Shown one piece after another: positions 53,134-62,401 of a DNA stretch of 64,000 nucleotides. Origin of the DNA: Glycomyces sambucus (GTDB lineage: Bacteria > Actinomycetota > Actinomycetes > Mycobacteriales > Micromonosporaceae); the NCBI RefSeq assembly GCF_900102815.1, contig NZ_FNGF01000002.1, positions 930,001-994,000 on the forward strand, written 5' to 3'. The notes under the pieces are model-generated. The model was given only the letters and a program-made list of their open reading frames with translations. It was not told where the DNA came from and made no database searches. Made by a program: the position numbers and the translations under genes. Numbering within the stretch: position 1 is the first letter of the stretch; the number at the start of each line of letters is the position of its first letter.

Positions 53134-54717
53134 TCAGAGGCGCGGCAGCCAGAACCCGCAGTGGTGGCCGGCGGCGATGTTCACCGGGCCGGTGTGGTCC
53201 ACCGAGAAGGTGACGCCCCGGCCGTCCCGGTACGGACGCCATCCGGGGTCGCCGGTGGCGGCGAAGTCCGTCCACGCTCCGATGAGGACCTCCGCGAGCT
53301 CCGCCCGCCCGCCGGTCTGCGGCTGCTGAGTGGCACCGGCCCAACGGGAGTCGAAGAACAGCGGGATGTCCGCGCCGTGCGTCGCGCCCTGGGGGAACTC
53401 GCCGGGCGCGGAGGGGACCGGCTCGGCGAACTCGTAGGTGTGGACGCTCCCGTGCCGCGCGGCCGCTTCGAGCGCCGGCAGTTGCGAGCAGGTGCCGATC
53501 ATCCCGCCGTAGTCGGTGGCCAGGGTCGCCAGCGCCAGGCTCGGGCTCGGGTAGTCCTCCAGCGGGTACCGGTCGAGGATGCGCGCCGCGTCCCGGCGTC
53601 CGAAGAGGCCGCGGAGGATGCCCGGGTACTCCTCGGCGGTCACCGGGCGGCCGGCGCCGTCGTAGGTGTTGTTGACAGCGAAACGCGCCTCGTCCTTGGT
53701 CGCGCCGTGCAGGAGCGGGATGTCGGCGGCGGCACCGCGGCGCAGTGCGTCCAACGGCTGCCGAGGCAGGACCTCGGTGCCCGCCACCGGGAACCACGGC
53801 AGCTCATTGATGTGGCGCCGCAGCTGCCCGACCTCGTCGGCGCGGTAGGTGACGAACGACTCCAGGGGGGCGTCGCGGAGGCAGTCGGCCGCGGTCGCGG
53901 CCTCGGTGCATCCGGCGTGCTCGGCCATGGCCTGTCCGCGAGTGTTCGCCTCGGCGACGTCGAGGACGTCGTTCGAGCAGGTCGCCGACTGCACGATGGC
54001 CTTGTGGAACAGTCCTTCCGCTGCGGGGGACGCGAGCTGGGCGCAGGTGGTGAACCCGCCTGCGGACTCGCCCCACAGCGTGATGTTGCCGGGGTCGCCG
54101 CCGAACGCGGCGATGTTCTCGCCGACCCATCGCAGCGCCTCCTGCTGGTCCCCCAGCGCGAAGTTCCCGGCGTACGGGTCGTCGATCGCCGGGTGGGAGA
54201 GGAATCCCAAGGCGCCCAACCGGTAGTTGACGGTGACGACGACGACTCCGCCCTGGTCGACGATGCGCGTCGGGTCGTACGGTGCGCCTTGGCCGCCGAT
54301 GAGGCCGCCGTGCAGGAACACCATCACCGGCATCCGTGCTTCGGCCTCCAGCGGGGTGTCGACGTTGAGGAACAGGCAGTCCTCGCTCCCGCCGACGATC
54401 TGCCCCTCCTCCCAACCGGGCTGCGGGCACGGCGAGCCCGCCGCGGTGGCGTCGCGGACCTCGTCCCACGCCTCGACCGGTTCCGTTGCCCGCCAGCGCA
54501 GGTCGCCGACGGGCGGCTGCGCGTACGGGATGCCCTGGAAGGTGCGGGTGGTCTCGGTGGCGGCACCGCGCACCCACCCGGTCCCGGTCTGGACGAGGGT
54601 CGTGTCCTCAGCGGTGGCGGGACCGGCCGCGACGAGCCCGGTCACCGCAGCGGCGACCGCGGCTATGGCCGCGATGAACGCCGTACGTCTTGCTCTCGAA
54701 TGTGTCATGCAGGCCAT
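53134..54717 (-). CDS. Secreted type-B carboxylesterase (second copy)
   Basis: 527 residues with signal peptide (SRARR n-region, Ala/Val core, ATA-E near 36). Motifs: FLHGG oxyanion hole, LWGESAG nucleophile, TKDEARF acid region and THGADIP histidine. It aligns throughout with the esterase at 8295 (SEDCLFLNV, NFALGDQQEALRWV, GGDPGN), so they are paralogues. ATG 54708 is an alternative start; neither has a convincing ribosome site. It is monocistronic with no clear partner. Confidence 0.86.
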   Translation of the reverse strand: MACMTHSRARRTAFIAAIAAVAAAVTGLVAAGPATAEDTTLVQTGTGWVRGAATETTRTFQGIPYAQPPVGDLRWRATEPVEAWDEVRDATAAGSPCPQPGWEEGQIVGGSEDCLFLNVDTPLEAEARMPVMVFLHGGLIGGQGAPYDPTRIVDQGGVVVVTVNYRLGALGFLSHPAIDDPYAGNFALGDQQEALRWVGENIAAFGGDPGNITLWGESAGGFTTCAQLASPAAEGLFHKAIVQSATCSNDVLDVAEANTRGQAMAEHAGCTEAATAADCLRDAPLESFVTYRADEVGQLRRHINELPWFPVAGTEVLPRQPLDALRRGAAADIPLLHGATKDEARFAVNNTYDGAGRPVTAEEYPGILRGLFGRRDAARILDRYPLEDYPSPSLALATLATDYGGMIGTCSQLPALEAAARHGSVHTYEFAEPVPSAPGEFPQGATHGADIPLFFDSRWAGATQQPQTGGRAELAEVLIGAWTDFAATGDPGWRPYRDGRGVTFSVDHTGPVNIAAGHHCGFWLPRL

Positions 54718-54927
54718 GTTTCGGGCACGGCCCGCCCCAGGACATCGACCGAGGCGCGTATCCCCGCCTACGCCCCATCACGTACGGCGGCGGCAGGTCG
54801 CTGTTGGAAGCGCGCCGATCCCGGACCGGCACGCCGCGTTGGAGGGACCACCGCCGCGGGAACCGTGGTCCCATAATCGAGTCGAGAGCGCGGCCACCGG
54901 CCGCGTCACTGCCGGACGGACCCCCGC

Positions 54928-55689
54928 ATGCCCGAATCCAGCCCGATCCCCGCCCAACCGGTCGTCCCCGACTTCGTCAACACGCTCCTGCTCGCGCTGG
55001 CCGACTTCGGTGTGCCGCTGGTGTTCCTGATCATCATCGCCACGCTGTTCGCGATCGAGTCCTGGTACGCCAACGGGCGCAGGATCATCACGGGCGCCAG
55101 AGCCGCCGGGGGCGTGCTCAGCCGGGCCGCGGCTCGGGCCGCGAGCATGACCTGGACGCGGGTAGCCGTGGCCGGCGTCTCGACCCTCGTGTCGCTCGCG
55201 CTCCAGATCGGGTTCCTCGCGGTGGGCTACGTCGGCGGCAGCTACCTCTCGGCGCCGTTCGATCCCGCCCGCACCGACGCCCTCCTGGCGAGCGTCGAGT
55301 CGGAGCCGTTCGCGCTGTTCCGGGTCGAGACGGTCACCGCGAACCTGAAGCTCGACCTGATCGCCGGGGTGCACCTCACGCTGATCGTGGTCGCCCTGCT
55401 CGCCGCCTACAGGGTGAAGAGCGCCGCCGGACCGATGCTCCTGGCGCTCCCCTACCCGCTCATCGCGTTCGGCGGCGGCCTGTGGGTGCTGCTGTCGATC
55501 CTGCTCGACCTGCTGGTCAACACCGCCAGATGGGACTTCACCGGCCCCGAGAGCTGGCCGGCGATGCGCGACGGCAGCGGCGGCATCATCGCCGTGAGCC
55601 TGTTCGCGCTCGCCTACGTGGCGGCGTTCCTCACCGCACTGGTCAGTGCCGCCACCGTGCGACGGCACTGGACGGGGGTGCAGGACTAG
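54928..55689 (+). CDS. Membrane protein of unknown function
   Basis: 253 residues with about five hydrophobic spans (residues 20-45, 75-105, 145-165, 175-200, 220-245). The loops contain no recognisable catalytic motif. I do not recognise the family. It lies between a minus-strand esterase and the convergent SMR genes and appears to be transcribed alone. Confidence 0.7.
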   Translation: MPESSPIPAQPVVPDFVNTLLLALADFGVPLVFLIIIATLFAIESWYANGRRIITGARAAGGVLSRAAARAASMTWTRVAVAGVSTLVSLALQIGFLAVGYVGGSYLSAPFDPARTDALLASVESEPFALFRVETVTANLKLDLIAGVHLTLIVVALLAAYRVKSAAGPMLLALPYPLIAFGGGLWVLLSILLDLLVNTARWDFTGPESWPAMRDGSGGIIAVSLFALAYVAAFLTALVSAATVRRHWTGVQD

Positions 55690-55711
55690 CGGATCGGGAC
55701 CGACTGTCCGT

Positions 55712-56029
55712 CTAATGTGCGCCCAGTTCGACCAGGAGCACCCCGGCGCCCACGAGCGCGATGCCCAGGCCCATGAGCTTCGTGAGGGGCTCCTTGAACA
55801 GGATCCGGCTCGCCATCGCGGTCAGGGCGACGCCGGCGGCCACCCAGATCCCGTACGCCACACCGATGCCCAGGCCCGCGTCGAGCGCGAGCGTCAGGCC
55901 GGTGAACGCGAGGCCGTAGCCGACCACCACCACGGCGTACCACCGCTTGCGGCCGTCGGCCGCCGCCTTCAACGACAGGCTCGCCGCGACCTCGGAGAGG
56001 ATCGCCGCCACGAGGAACACCCAGGCCAT
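55712..56029 (-). CDS. Small multidrug resistance (SMR) protein, subunit B
   Basis: 105 residues, four membrane helices. The invariant Glu is in the first helix (ILSEVAASLSLKAA), followed by AYGIWVAAGVALTA and ILFKEPLTKLMGLG, all typical of EmrE-like proton-coupled exporters. Start ATG overlaps the stop of the second SMR gene (TGATG). The pair probably forms a heterodimer. Confidence 0.9.
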   Translation of the reverse strand: MAWVFLVAAILSEVAASLSLKAAADGRKRWYAVVVVGYGLAFTGLTLALDAGLGIGVAYGIWVAAGVALTAMASRILFKEPLTKLMGLGIALVGAGVLLVELGAH

Positions 56030-56385
56030 CACGCGGCCCCTTCCGTCCGGCGGGCCGCGGCCCGCTCCGCACCGAGTTCGATCGTCACGACCCCGGCGAT
56101 GATGAGCGCGATGCCCGCGCCCATGGTCGCGGTGAGCGGCTCGCCGTACAGGATCGCGCCGAACACCGCGGTGAGGACCACGCCCATCGCGCCCCACACC
56201 CCGTACGCGACGCCGAGCGGCATGCCCGCCTTCAGGACCGCGCCGAGGAACGCGAACGCCGAGACGAAGCCGACGGCCACGACGACGTACAGCAGCGGCC
56301 GCTCGATCGCGGCCTTCAGGGAGAGCGAGGCGGTGACCTCGCTGACGATCGCGCCGGCCAGCAGCAGCCAGGGTCGCGCGTTCAT
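56029..56385 (-). CDS. Small multidrug resistance (SMR) protein, subunit A
   Basis: 118 residues, four membrane helices, with Glu in IVSEVTASLSLKAA, AYGVWGAMGVVLTA and ILYGEPLTATMGAG. The C-terminus carries an extra basic tail. ATG overlaps the upstream TetR stop, so repressor and both pump subunits are one operon, as in EbrAB/YkkCD-type paired SMR systems. Confidence 0.9.
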   Translation of the reverse strand: MNARPWLLLAGAIVSEVTASLSLKAAIERPLLYVVVAVGFVSAFAFLGAVLKAGMPLGVAYGVWGAMGVVLTAVFGAILYGEPLTATMGAGIALIIAGVVTIELGAERAAARRTEGAA

Positions 56386-56912
56386 CGGGCACCCTCCAGC
56401 AGGGACCGGGCGAGGCCGCGAAGCGCCTCGCGCTCTTGCGCATCGGGGGGCAGGTTGTCCATCGCGTCGGCGAACCAGAGGCCGTCGGCGATGAGCCGCA
56501 CTGCCGAGAGCCTGGCCCGCTCGGGGGCCGGAAGGCCGTCGGGGACGGTGAGCCAGGGCCGCATCCGCTCGCTCCAGCGCGCGGTGAGCCGTTCGCACAG
56601 GCGCGGGTCGGCGAACATCACGAGGTCGCTCAGGTCGGCCTCGCCCTTGAGCGCCCACTCCAGGTAGGCCCCGATCCTCTCGGCGGGCGCGGCCGCATCG
56701 AGCGGGCCGTCGAGCTGCGCGGCGACCTCGTGCTCCCAGTCGTCGACCACGCGGTCGACCAGGGCGACCATCAGCGCCTCCTTGGTCGGGAAGTGGTACA
56801 TCAGGCCCGGTTTGGTCAGCCCGGCGTGCTTCGCGGCCGACTCCAGGGACAGGGACTCGCCCGCCCGGAGCATCGCTATCGCGCCGTCGAGTATCTGCGG
56901 TCTCGCACTCAT
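56382..56912 (-). CDS. TetR-family repressor of the SMR pair
   Basis: 176 residues. The helix-turn-helix is LSLESAAKHAGLTKPGLMYHFPTKEAL, placing it in the YdgC/AcrR-like branch that controls efflux genes. The C-terminus is a small helical drug-sensing domain. A perfect palindrome overlaps its promoter, and TAAAGT seven bases before ATG suggests a leaderless message. Confidence 0.87.
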   Translation of the reverse strand: MSARPQILDGAIAMLRAGESLSLESAAKHAGLTKPGLMYHFPTKEALMVALVDRVVDDWEHEVAAQLDGPLDAAAPAERIGAYLEWALKGEADLSDLVMFADPRLCERLTARWSERMRPWLTVPDGLPAPERARLSAVRLIADGLWFADAMDNLPPDAQEREALRGLARSLLEGAR

Positions 56913-56923
56913 GCCCGCTACTT

Positions 56924-56939
56924 TACCTTCCGGAAGGTA
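56924..56939. promoter_or_regulatory. Perfect palindromic TetR operator
   Basis: TACCTTCCGGAAGGTA is a perfect 16-bp palindrome centred 20 bp upstream of the TetR start. It covers the first bases of the TAAAGT -10 element of the TetR/SMR operon, a position fit for repression. Confidence 0.8.
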
Positions 56940-57103
56940 GGTGAGTGCAAGCGCGTGTGACGCGCACCATCCCGACACCGGGTCAAGGGCCCGGCCCTCG
57001 CCGCGCGACGGTTGACGTCGCGAACCTGCCAGCACTCCGCGGCCCCGCCTGGTGAGCTTGAGGGAACTCGATCCCCAAGGGCCCCAGAACAGGACGTAGG
57101 TTC

Positions 57104-58315
57104 ATGCGCACAGCCGCCCCACCCGGCACGGACTCCACCGCTCCGATCGCCGCGACCGCCGCCTGGCCGGCGGTGGTCGCGGTGACGGCGGGCATCTTCG
57201 CCATCGTCACCACCGAGATCCTGCCCATCGGCCTGCTGACCGAGATCGGCGCGGACTTCACGATCTCCGACGGCACGGCCGGCCTGACGATGACGATGCC
57301 GGGCCTCCTGGCCGCGGTCGCCGCCCCGGTGGCGACGGTCGCGACGGCGCGCGTCGACCGCCGGATCATGCTGTGCGCCTTCATCCTCCTGCTCGCGGTC
57401 GCGAACTTCCTCGCCGCCGCGGCCACCGGGTACTGGGTGCTGCTGGCCTCCCGCGTGCTCGTCGGCATCACGATCGGCGGCTTCTGGTCGATCGGCGCGG
57501 GCCTGGCGGGCCGCCTCGTGCCGCCCGCCTCGGTCGCCAAGGCAACCGCCGTTATTTTCGCCTCGGTACCGCTCGGATCGGTCCTCGGCGTCCCGGCCGG
57601 GACGTTCATCGGCGGCATCGCCGGGTGGCGCACGGCCTTCGTGGTCCTGGGCGTCTTGAGCACCGCCGCCCTCGTCGCCCTGCTCCTGACGGTGCCGCGC
57701 CTGCCCGCCGAACGCCCGACCCGGGCCTCCGAACTCACCGGCCTGCTCCGGACGACCGGCACGCGGTCCGCGCTGGTCCTGACGTTCCTCGTCGTGACGG
57801 CGCACTTCGGCGCCTACACCTATGTGACGCCGTTCCTCGAAGACGTCTCGGGGGCGGGACCGGGCACCGTCACCACCGTCCTGCTCGTGTACGGCGCGGC
57901 CGGTATGGTCGGCAACTTCGTCTGCGGCGCAACGGTGTCCAGTTACCCGCGGGCCACTTTCGCCGCAGTGGCCGCCGCGGTCGCCGCGGCCACGCTCCTG
58001 CTCCCCGTCCTGGGCCGAGACCTGGTCGGGGCCCTCGCCCTGCTGATCCTCTGGGGAGCGGCCTACGGCGGCGTGCCGGTCTGCTCGCAGACCTGGTTCG
58101 CGAAGGCCGCACCCCGCTCCGCAGAGGCCGCCTCGGTGCTGTTCACCGCGTCATTCCAGGCGACCATCGCGCTCGGCGCCCTCACCGGCGGCCTCGTCGT
58201 GGACCACTCCGCTCCGGCGACCGTGATGACCCTCGCGGGCGTCACCGCCGCCCTCGCGGTCGTGGTCGTCGCCGCGCACCGGTCGAGACGCGTCGTCAGG
58301 CCGCAGGGCGGGTGA
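57104..58315 (+). CDS. MFS exporter, DHA1 family (AraJ/NepI-like)
   Basis: 403 residues, 12 membrane spans. FAIVTTEILPIGLLTEIGADF at the first helix, the loop motif ATARVDRRIMLC and RVLVGITIGGFWSIGAGLAGRL are typical of DHA1 sugar/nucleoside/drug exporters. It diverges from the TetR/SMR operon with 190 bp between, and its 3' end overlaps the convergent MFS gene by 20 bp. Substrate unknown. Confidence 0.86.
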   Translation: MRTAAPPGTDSTAPIAATAAWPAVVAVTAGIFAIVTTEILPIGLLTEIGADFTISDGTAGLTMTMPGLLAAVAAPVATVATARVDRRIMLCAFILLLAVANFLAAAATGYWVLLASRVLVGITIGGFWSIGAGLAGRLVPPASVAKATAVIFASVPLGSVLGVPAGTFIGGIAGWRTAFVVLGVLSTAALVALLLTVPRLPAERPTRASELTGLLRTTGTRSALVLTFLVVTAHFGAYTYVTPFLEDVSGAGPGTVTTVLLVYGAAGMVGNFVCGATVSSYPRATFAAVAAAVAAATLLLPVLGRDLVGALALLILWGAAYGGVPVCSQTWFAKAAPRSAEAASVLFTASFQATIALGALTGGLVVDHSAPATVMTLAGVTAALAVVVVAAHRSRRVVRPQGG

Positions 58316-59501
58316 TGACGGCGATCGCGGCGGCGACGGCGATGGCGCCGAGCAGCGGGACGGCGAGCGCCACGGCGATGCCGGGGTAGCCGAAGAGGGT
58401 GAGGCCGAGGCCGCCGAGGGCCGCTCCGGCGAAGGTGCCGAGGCTCATTCCGGCGGCGTTGAGGCTCAGAGCGGCCGAGCGCACGGGACCGCCGCGGCGG
58501 ACGATGAGGGCGGTGATCGCGGCCGCGGCCACCGCATGGCCGGCGGCCTGGAGTGCGCTGCCCGCCAGGGCGAGTGCGATCGAGGAGGCGGAGAAGAGGA
58601 GTCCCAGGCCCGCGGTCGCGGCGACGATGCCGCCGAGGAGGACGAGCGCGACGCGGCGCTGGTCCGTGGTGCGGCCGATCCCTCTGCCGCCGAAGTAGTT
58701 GCCGAGGAAGAACGAGAGCCCGCTGAGCGTCCAGACGAGGGTGAACACCGCGGCGTCGAGGTCGAAGGCGTGGTCGTACCAGGCGGCCATGTACGCGAGG
58801 CAGCCCATGAAGGCGGCGGTGCGGAACGACGCGGCGGCGATGAGCACCAGGAGCATCCGACTGCCCGCGAGCCGGCGGAACGCGTCCCGGTATCCCGGTA
58901 GTGCCCCCTGGCCGCGCCGGGGCGGCTCCGATCGGATCGCGAAGCCGGTCGCGAGCGCGGCGGCGACGGCGGCGGTCGCGATGAGGGCGCCGCGCCAGCC
59001 GGTCTGGACGGCGATGACGCCGATGACCGGGCCCGCGGCGACCGCCGCGAGGGACTGCGCCGCGGAGACGAGCGTGGCGGCGCGGCCGGAGGTCGCGGCG
59101 TCGGTGTAGCGGTCGGCGGCGGCGGCCAGGAGCGCGGGCGTCAGCAGAGCGGTGGCGGCCCCGATGGCGGCGCAGAAGACGGCGAGGGCGAGCAGCCCGC
59201 CCTGCAGGGCCGCAAGTGATCCGGCGGCGAGGAGGCCCAGGGCGAGCGCGCTCACGCGGCGTTTGGCGAACCGTTCGAGGAGCGGGGCGGCGGCGACGCC
59301 GACCGCGAGGGCGGCGATGCCGCCGAGGCCCCGGAGGGCCCCGACGGCGGCCACGTCGGCGCCCGCGTCGCGGCTGATGGGCACCAGGAACGTCGCGTAG
59401 ACGGTGAACGGGAGCAGGCCGACCGCCGACGCGAGCAGCAGCGGCCACAGGTCGGCCCACAGCCGCGCCTCGCTCGGCGCTCCCTGGTGCACGGCGGTCA
59501 C
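58296..59501 (-). CDS. MFS transporter coupled to a metal-chelate uptake operon
   Basis: 401 residues, 12 membrane spans. GTG at 59501 overlaps the binding-protein stop (GTGA), so it is the fourth gene of the uptake operon. Segments such as LPFTVYATFLVPISRDAG and GPVIGVIAVQTGWRGAL mark the MFS fold. Its position suggests export of the chelator or release of the imported chelator after metal removal, as with EntS-like carriers. Confidence 0.83.
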   Translation of the reverse strand: MTAVHQGAPSEARLWADLWPLLLASAVGLLPFTVYATFLVPISRDAGADVAAVGALRGLGGIAALAVGVAAAPLLERFAKRRVSALALGLLAAGSLAALQGGLLALAVFCAAIGAATALLTPALLAAAADRYTDAATSGRAATLVSAAQSLAAVAAGPVIGVIAVQTGWRGALIATAAVAAALATGFAIRSEPPRRGQGALPGYRDAFRRLAGSRMLLVLIAAASFRTAAFMGCLAYMAAWYDHAFDLDAAVFTLVWTLSGLSFFLGNYFGGRGIGRTTDQRRVALVLLGGIVAATAGLGLLFSASSIALALAGSALQAAGHAVAAAAITALIVRRGGPVRSAALSLNAAGMSLGTFAGAALGGLGLTLFGYPGIAVALAVPLLGAIAVAAAIAVITRPAA

Positions 59502-60481
59502 TGGATGCCGTTGAGGTACTGGGAGAAGGACTCCATGCCGTCGATGACGCGGGGGCCGCTGATGGCCTCGTTGTAGTCGAGGATGAAGAACCGGTCGTTG
59601 AGGACCGCGGGGAGGTCCTTGGTGTTGGGGTTGGCCTTGAGGAAGGCGATCTTCTCCTCGGCGGGCTGGTCCTGGTAGTCGAGGATGGCGATGACGTCGG
59701 GCTGCGACTCCACGACCGACTCCCAGCCGACCTGGGTCCACCGCTCGTCGAGGTCGGCGAAGACGTTGACGGCGCCGGCCTTGGTGAAGATGTCGTTGGG
59801 CGGGACCTGGTTCCCGGCGGTGTAGGGCTGGTCGGTGCCGGAGTCGTAGAGGAACACCTTGAGCGGCTCGCCCTCGGGGGCGGCGGCTTCGACGGCGGCG
59901 ACGCGCGCCCGGTAGTCGGCGATGACCTCGGCGGCCTTCGCTTCGACGCCGAAGATCCGCCCCAGGCGCTCGAGGTCGGTGTACAGGCCCTCCAGCGGGG
60001 TCGTGGCCAGGGGGTACTCCGGGTAGTTGAAGCACGATTCGGTGTGCATGAAGCTCTGGATGCCGAGGCCGTCGAGGATCTCGGGGGTGATGCCGCGCTC
60101 GTCGCTGAACCCGGAGTTCCAGCCGGCGACGACGAAGTCGGCCCCGGCGTCGACCACGAGTTCGCGGTTGAGGAGGTCGTCGCCGAGGAATTCGAGTTCG
60201 GCGTACTCGGCGGCGTACGGGGACTCCTCGACGGGCGGGTTGGCCGGGGGCATGACGTAGCCCTTGATGCGGTCGGCGAGGCCGAGGACGAGCAGCTTGT
60301 CGGTGCTGCCCGCCTCGTAGGTGACCGCGCGCTCGGGCACGGTGTACTCGATCGTCTCACCGCAGCGGTCGACGGCGACGGTGGCGCCGTCGCCGCCGGA
60401 CTCGACGTCGGCGCCGCAGGCGGCGAGCGCTCCGGCGAGTGCGAGGGCGGTGCCGGTGCTGATGGCGGTGCGGGTGTTCAC
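59498..60481 (-). CDS. Metal-chelate-binding lipoprotein (FecB/BtuF-like)
   Basis: 327 residues from GTG 60481, lipobox LAAC near 22. Binding-protein features are TDKLLVLGLADRIKGYV, DAGADFVVAG and QPDVIAILDYQD. Cys in DRCGE and SCFNY suggest a disulfide. It overlaps the ATPase gene before it and the MFS gene after it by 4 bp each. Whether the ligand is a ferric siderophore, a zincophore or a cobalamin-type molecule is not clear. Confidence 0.86.
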   Translation of the reverse strand: MNTRTAISTGTALALAGALAACGADVESGGDGATVAVDRCGETIEYTVPERAVTYEAGSTDKLLVLGLADRIKGYVMPPANPPVEESPYAAEYAELEFLGDDLLNRELVVDAGADFVVAGWNSGFSDERGITPEILDGLGIQSFMHTESCFNYPEYPLATTPLEGLYTDLERLGRIFGVEAKAAEVIADYRARVAAVEAAAPEGEPLKVFLYDSGTDQPYTAGNQVPPNDIFTKAGAVNVFADLDERWTQVGWESVVESQPDVIAILDYQDQPAEEKIAFLKANPNTKDLPAVLNDRFFILDYNEAISGPRVIDGMESFSQYLNGIQ

Positions 60482-61269
60482 TTCGGTGTTCCTTCCGTCG
60501 GGGACGTTTCGGGGAGTTCGAGGAGGACTTGGGGGCGTCCGGTGCGGGGGTGCGGAACGACCTGGGCGCCGACGTCGAAGACGTCGCGGAGGAGTCCGGT
60601 GGTGAGGACTTCGTGCGGCGTGCCCAGCGCGGCGAGCGCGCCGTCTTGGAGGACGGCGATCCGGTCGCATACGGCCGCGGCGAGGTTGAGGTCGTGGAGG
60701 ACGACGAGGACGGTGATGTCGGCTGCGGCGATGAGCGCGAGCAGGTCGAGCTGGTGGCGCAGGTCGAGGTGGTTGGTGGGCTCGTCGAGGACGAGGATCT
60801 TGGGTCGCTGGACGAGGGCCCGGGCGAGCAGGACCCGCTGCATCTCGCCGCCGGAGAGGGTGAGGGCGCCGCGGTCGGCGAGGTGGGTGACGTCGGTGCG
60901 GGCCATGGCGTCCCGGCAGAGCGCGCGCTCGTCGGCGCTGAGGCGGCCTCCGCCGCGGTGCGGGTGGCGGCCCATGGCGACGATCTCGGTGACGGTGAAG
61001 TCGAGGTAGGTGCGGTGCTGCTGGGTGAGGGCGGCGACGGTGCGGGCGGCTTCGCGGCGGGTCAGGGCCCACAGGTCGTCGCCGCCGGCGAGCACGGCGC
61101 CGCTCTCGGGAGGCAGGGCCCGGTACACGGCGCGGAGCGCGGTGGTCTTGCCGGAGCCGTTGGGGCCCAGCAGGCCGAGGACGCTGCCGGAGGGGACGTC
61201 GAGGGTGAGGTCGCGGACGATGCGGACGCCGTCGAGGGCGACGTTCAGGTCCTGGAGGCGGAGGTCCAT
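60478..61269 (-). CDS. Metal-chelate ABC transporter ATPase
   Basis: 263 residues. Walker A GPNGSGKTT near 35, LTQQ Q-loop, signature LSGGEMQR near 137, Walker B ILVLDEPTNHLD and LHDLNLA H-loop are all intact. It follows the permease gene by one base gap and energises it. This operon has a single permease gene, implying a homodimer as in BtuCD, unlike the two-permease system at 43.5 kb. Confidence 0.91.
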   Translation of the reverse strand: MDLRLQDLNVALDGVRIVRDLTLDVPSGSVLGLLGPNGSGKTTALRAVYRALPPESGAVLAGGDDLWALTRREAARTVAALTQQHRTYLDFTVTEIVAMGRHPHRGGGRLSADERALCRDAMARTDVTHLADRGALTLSGGEMQRVLLARALVQRPKILVLDEPTNHLDLRHQLDLLALIAAADITVLVVLHDLNLAAAVCDRIAVLQDGALAALGTPHEVLTTGLLRDVFDVGAQVVPHPRTGRPQVLLELPETSPTEGTPK

Positions 61270-61270
61270 G

Positions 61271-62347
61271 TCAGCTCCCGCCGAACAGGTAGGCGCGGCG
61301 GCGCAGCATGTAGACGAACACCGGCACCCCGATGAGGGCGGTGACGGCGCCGACGGGGATCTCCCTGGGCGCGACCAGGGTTCGGGAGGCGAGGTCGATC
61401 CAGACCATCAGGAGCGCGCCGGCGAGCGGGGCGACGGCGAGCACGCGTGCGTGGGAGGCGCCGACCCAGATGCGGATCAGGTGCGGGACGACGAGGCCGA
61501 CGAACCCGATCGCGCCGGAGACGGCGACCATGGCACCGGTGACGACCGCGGTGAGGACCAGGAGCCACCGCAGTTCGCGGCCGGTGTCGACGCCGAGGCT
61601 GGCGGCGGCCTCGTCGCCGAGGGAGAGGACGTCGAGGCGCCCGGCCCGGGAGGCGAGGACCGCGATGCCCGCGGCGACGGCGAGGGCGACGACCGGCAGG
61701 GTGGACCAGCCGGCCGCGCCGAACCCGCCCATGGTCCAGAACAGGACGGTGCTCGCGGCCTCGGCGTTCGGGGCGAAGTAGACGATGACGCTCGTGGCGG
61801 CCTGGAACGCGAACGACATCGCGACGCCGACGAGGACGAGCCGGAGCGGGCTGAGGACGGCGGCCCTGGCGGCGGCGAGGTAGACGACGGCGCAGGCGAT
61901 GAGTCCGCCGAGGAACGCGCCGGTGGAGACGGCGTAGATCCCGAGCGCGCCCAGCCCGCCCCAGACACCGACCGAGACCGCCCCGGTCGCGGCGCCCGCG
62001 GAGACGCCGAGCAGGTAGGGCTCGGCGAGCGCGTTGCGGACCATGGCCTGCACGGCGACGCCCATGGCGCCCAGCCCGGCGCCCACGACGGCCGCGAGGA
62101 GGACGCGGGGCGTGCGGATCTGCCAGATGATCTGGTAGCGGCTCACCTCGTCGCCCGCAATGGGGCCGCCGGTGAGCGCCGCCCACAGGTACCCGGCGGT
62201 GTCGGCCGGGGCGATCGAGGCGGGCCCCGCGCCGATCGCGATCAGCACCGACACGGGGAGCAGGAGGGCCATCGCCGCTACGGGAACGGCGATCCGCCGC
62301 GGCCGCACGGCGGATGGCGCCGCCGGCGGGTCGTCGAGTCTGGGCAT
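61271..62347 (-). CDS. FecCD-family metal-chelate permease
   Basis: 358 residues, about ten spans. RTPRVLLAAVVGAGLGAMGVAVQ, RNALAEPYLLGVSAGAA and GAIGFVGLVVPHLIR identify the family. ATG 62347 is preceded by GGAAGGA. First gene of the operon, 32 bp from a Fur/Zur-like box. Confidence 0.9.
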   Translation of the reverse strand: MPRLDDPPAAPSAVRPRRIAVPVAAMALLLPVSVLIAIGAGPASIAPADTAGYLWAALTGGPIAGDEVSRYQIIWQIRTPRVLLAAVVGAGLGAMGVAVQAMVRNALAEPYLLGVSAGAATGAVSVGVWGGLGALGIYAVSTGAFLGGLIACAVVYLAAARAAVLSPLRLVLVGVAMSFAFQAATSVIVYFAPNAEAASTVLFWTMGGFGAAGWSTLPVVALAVAAGIAVLASRAGRLDVLSLGDEAAASLGVDTGRELRWLLVLTAVVTGAMVAVSGAIGFVGLVVPHLIRIWVGASHARVLAVAPLAGALLMVWIDLASRTLVAPREIPVGAVTALIGVPVFVYMLRRRAYLFGGS

Positions 62348-62379
62348 CGGTGCGGGGTCCTTCCGAGATGAGGCCCAGA

Positions 62380-62401
62380 AATAATGACAATCATTTCTAT
62401 T
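62380..62401. promoter_or_regulatory. Fur/Zur-like metal box
   Basis: AATAATGACAATCATTTCTATT contains TGACAATCATTTCTA, which matches 12 of 15 positions of the actinobacterial Zur consensus (TGAAAATCATTTTCA) and 14 of 19 of the classic Fur box. It is the most A/T-rich spot in the region and lies before the permease gene. Confidence 0.65.

Noticed and set aside
56951-56965. GCGCGT-gtg-ACGCGC inverted repeat near the TetR/MFS divergent region as an operator
   Set aside because: The arms are short and pure GC alternation, expected by chance at this base composition.
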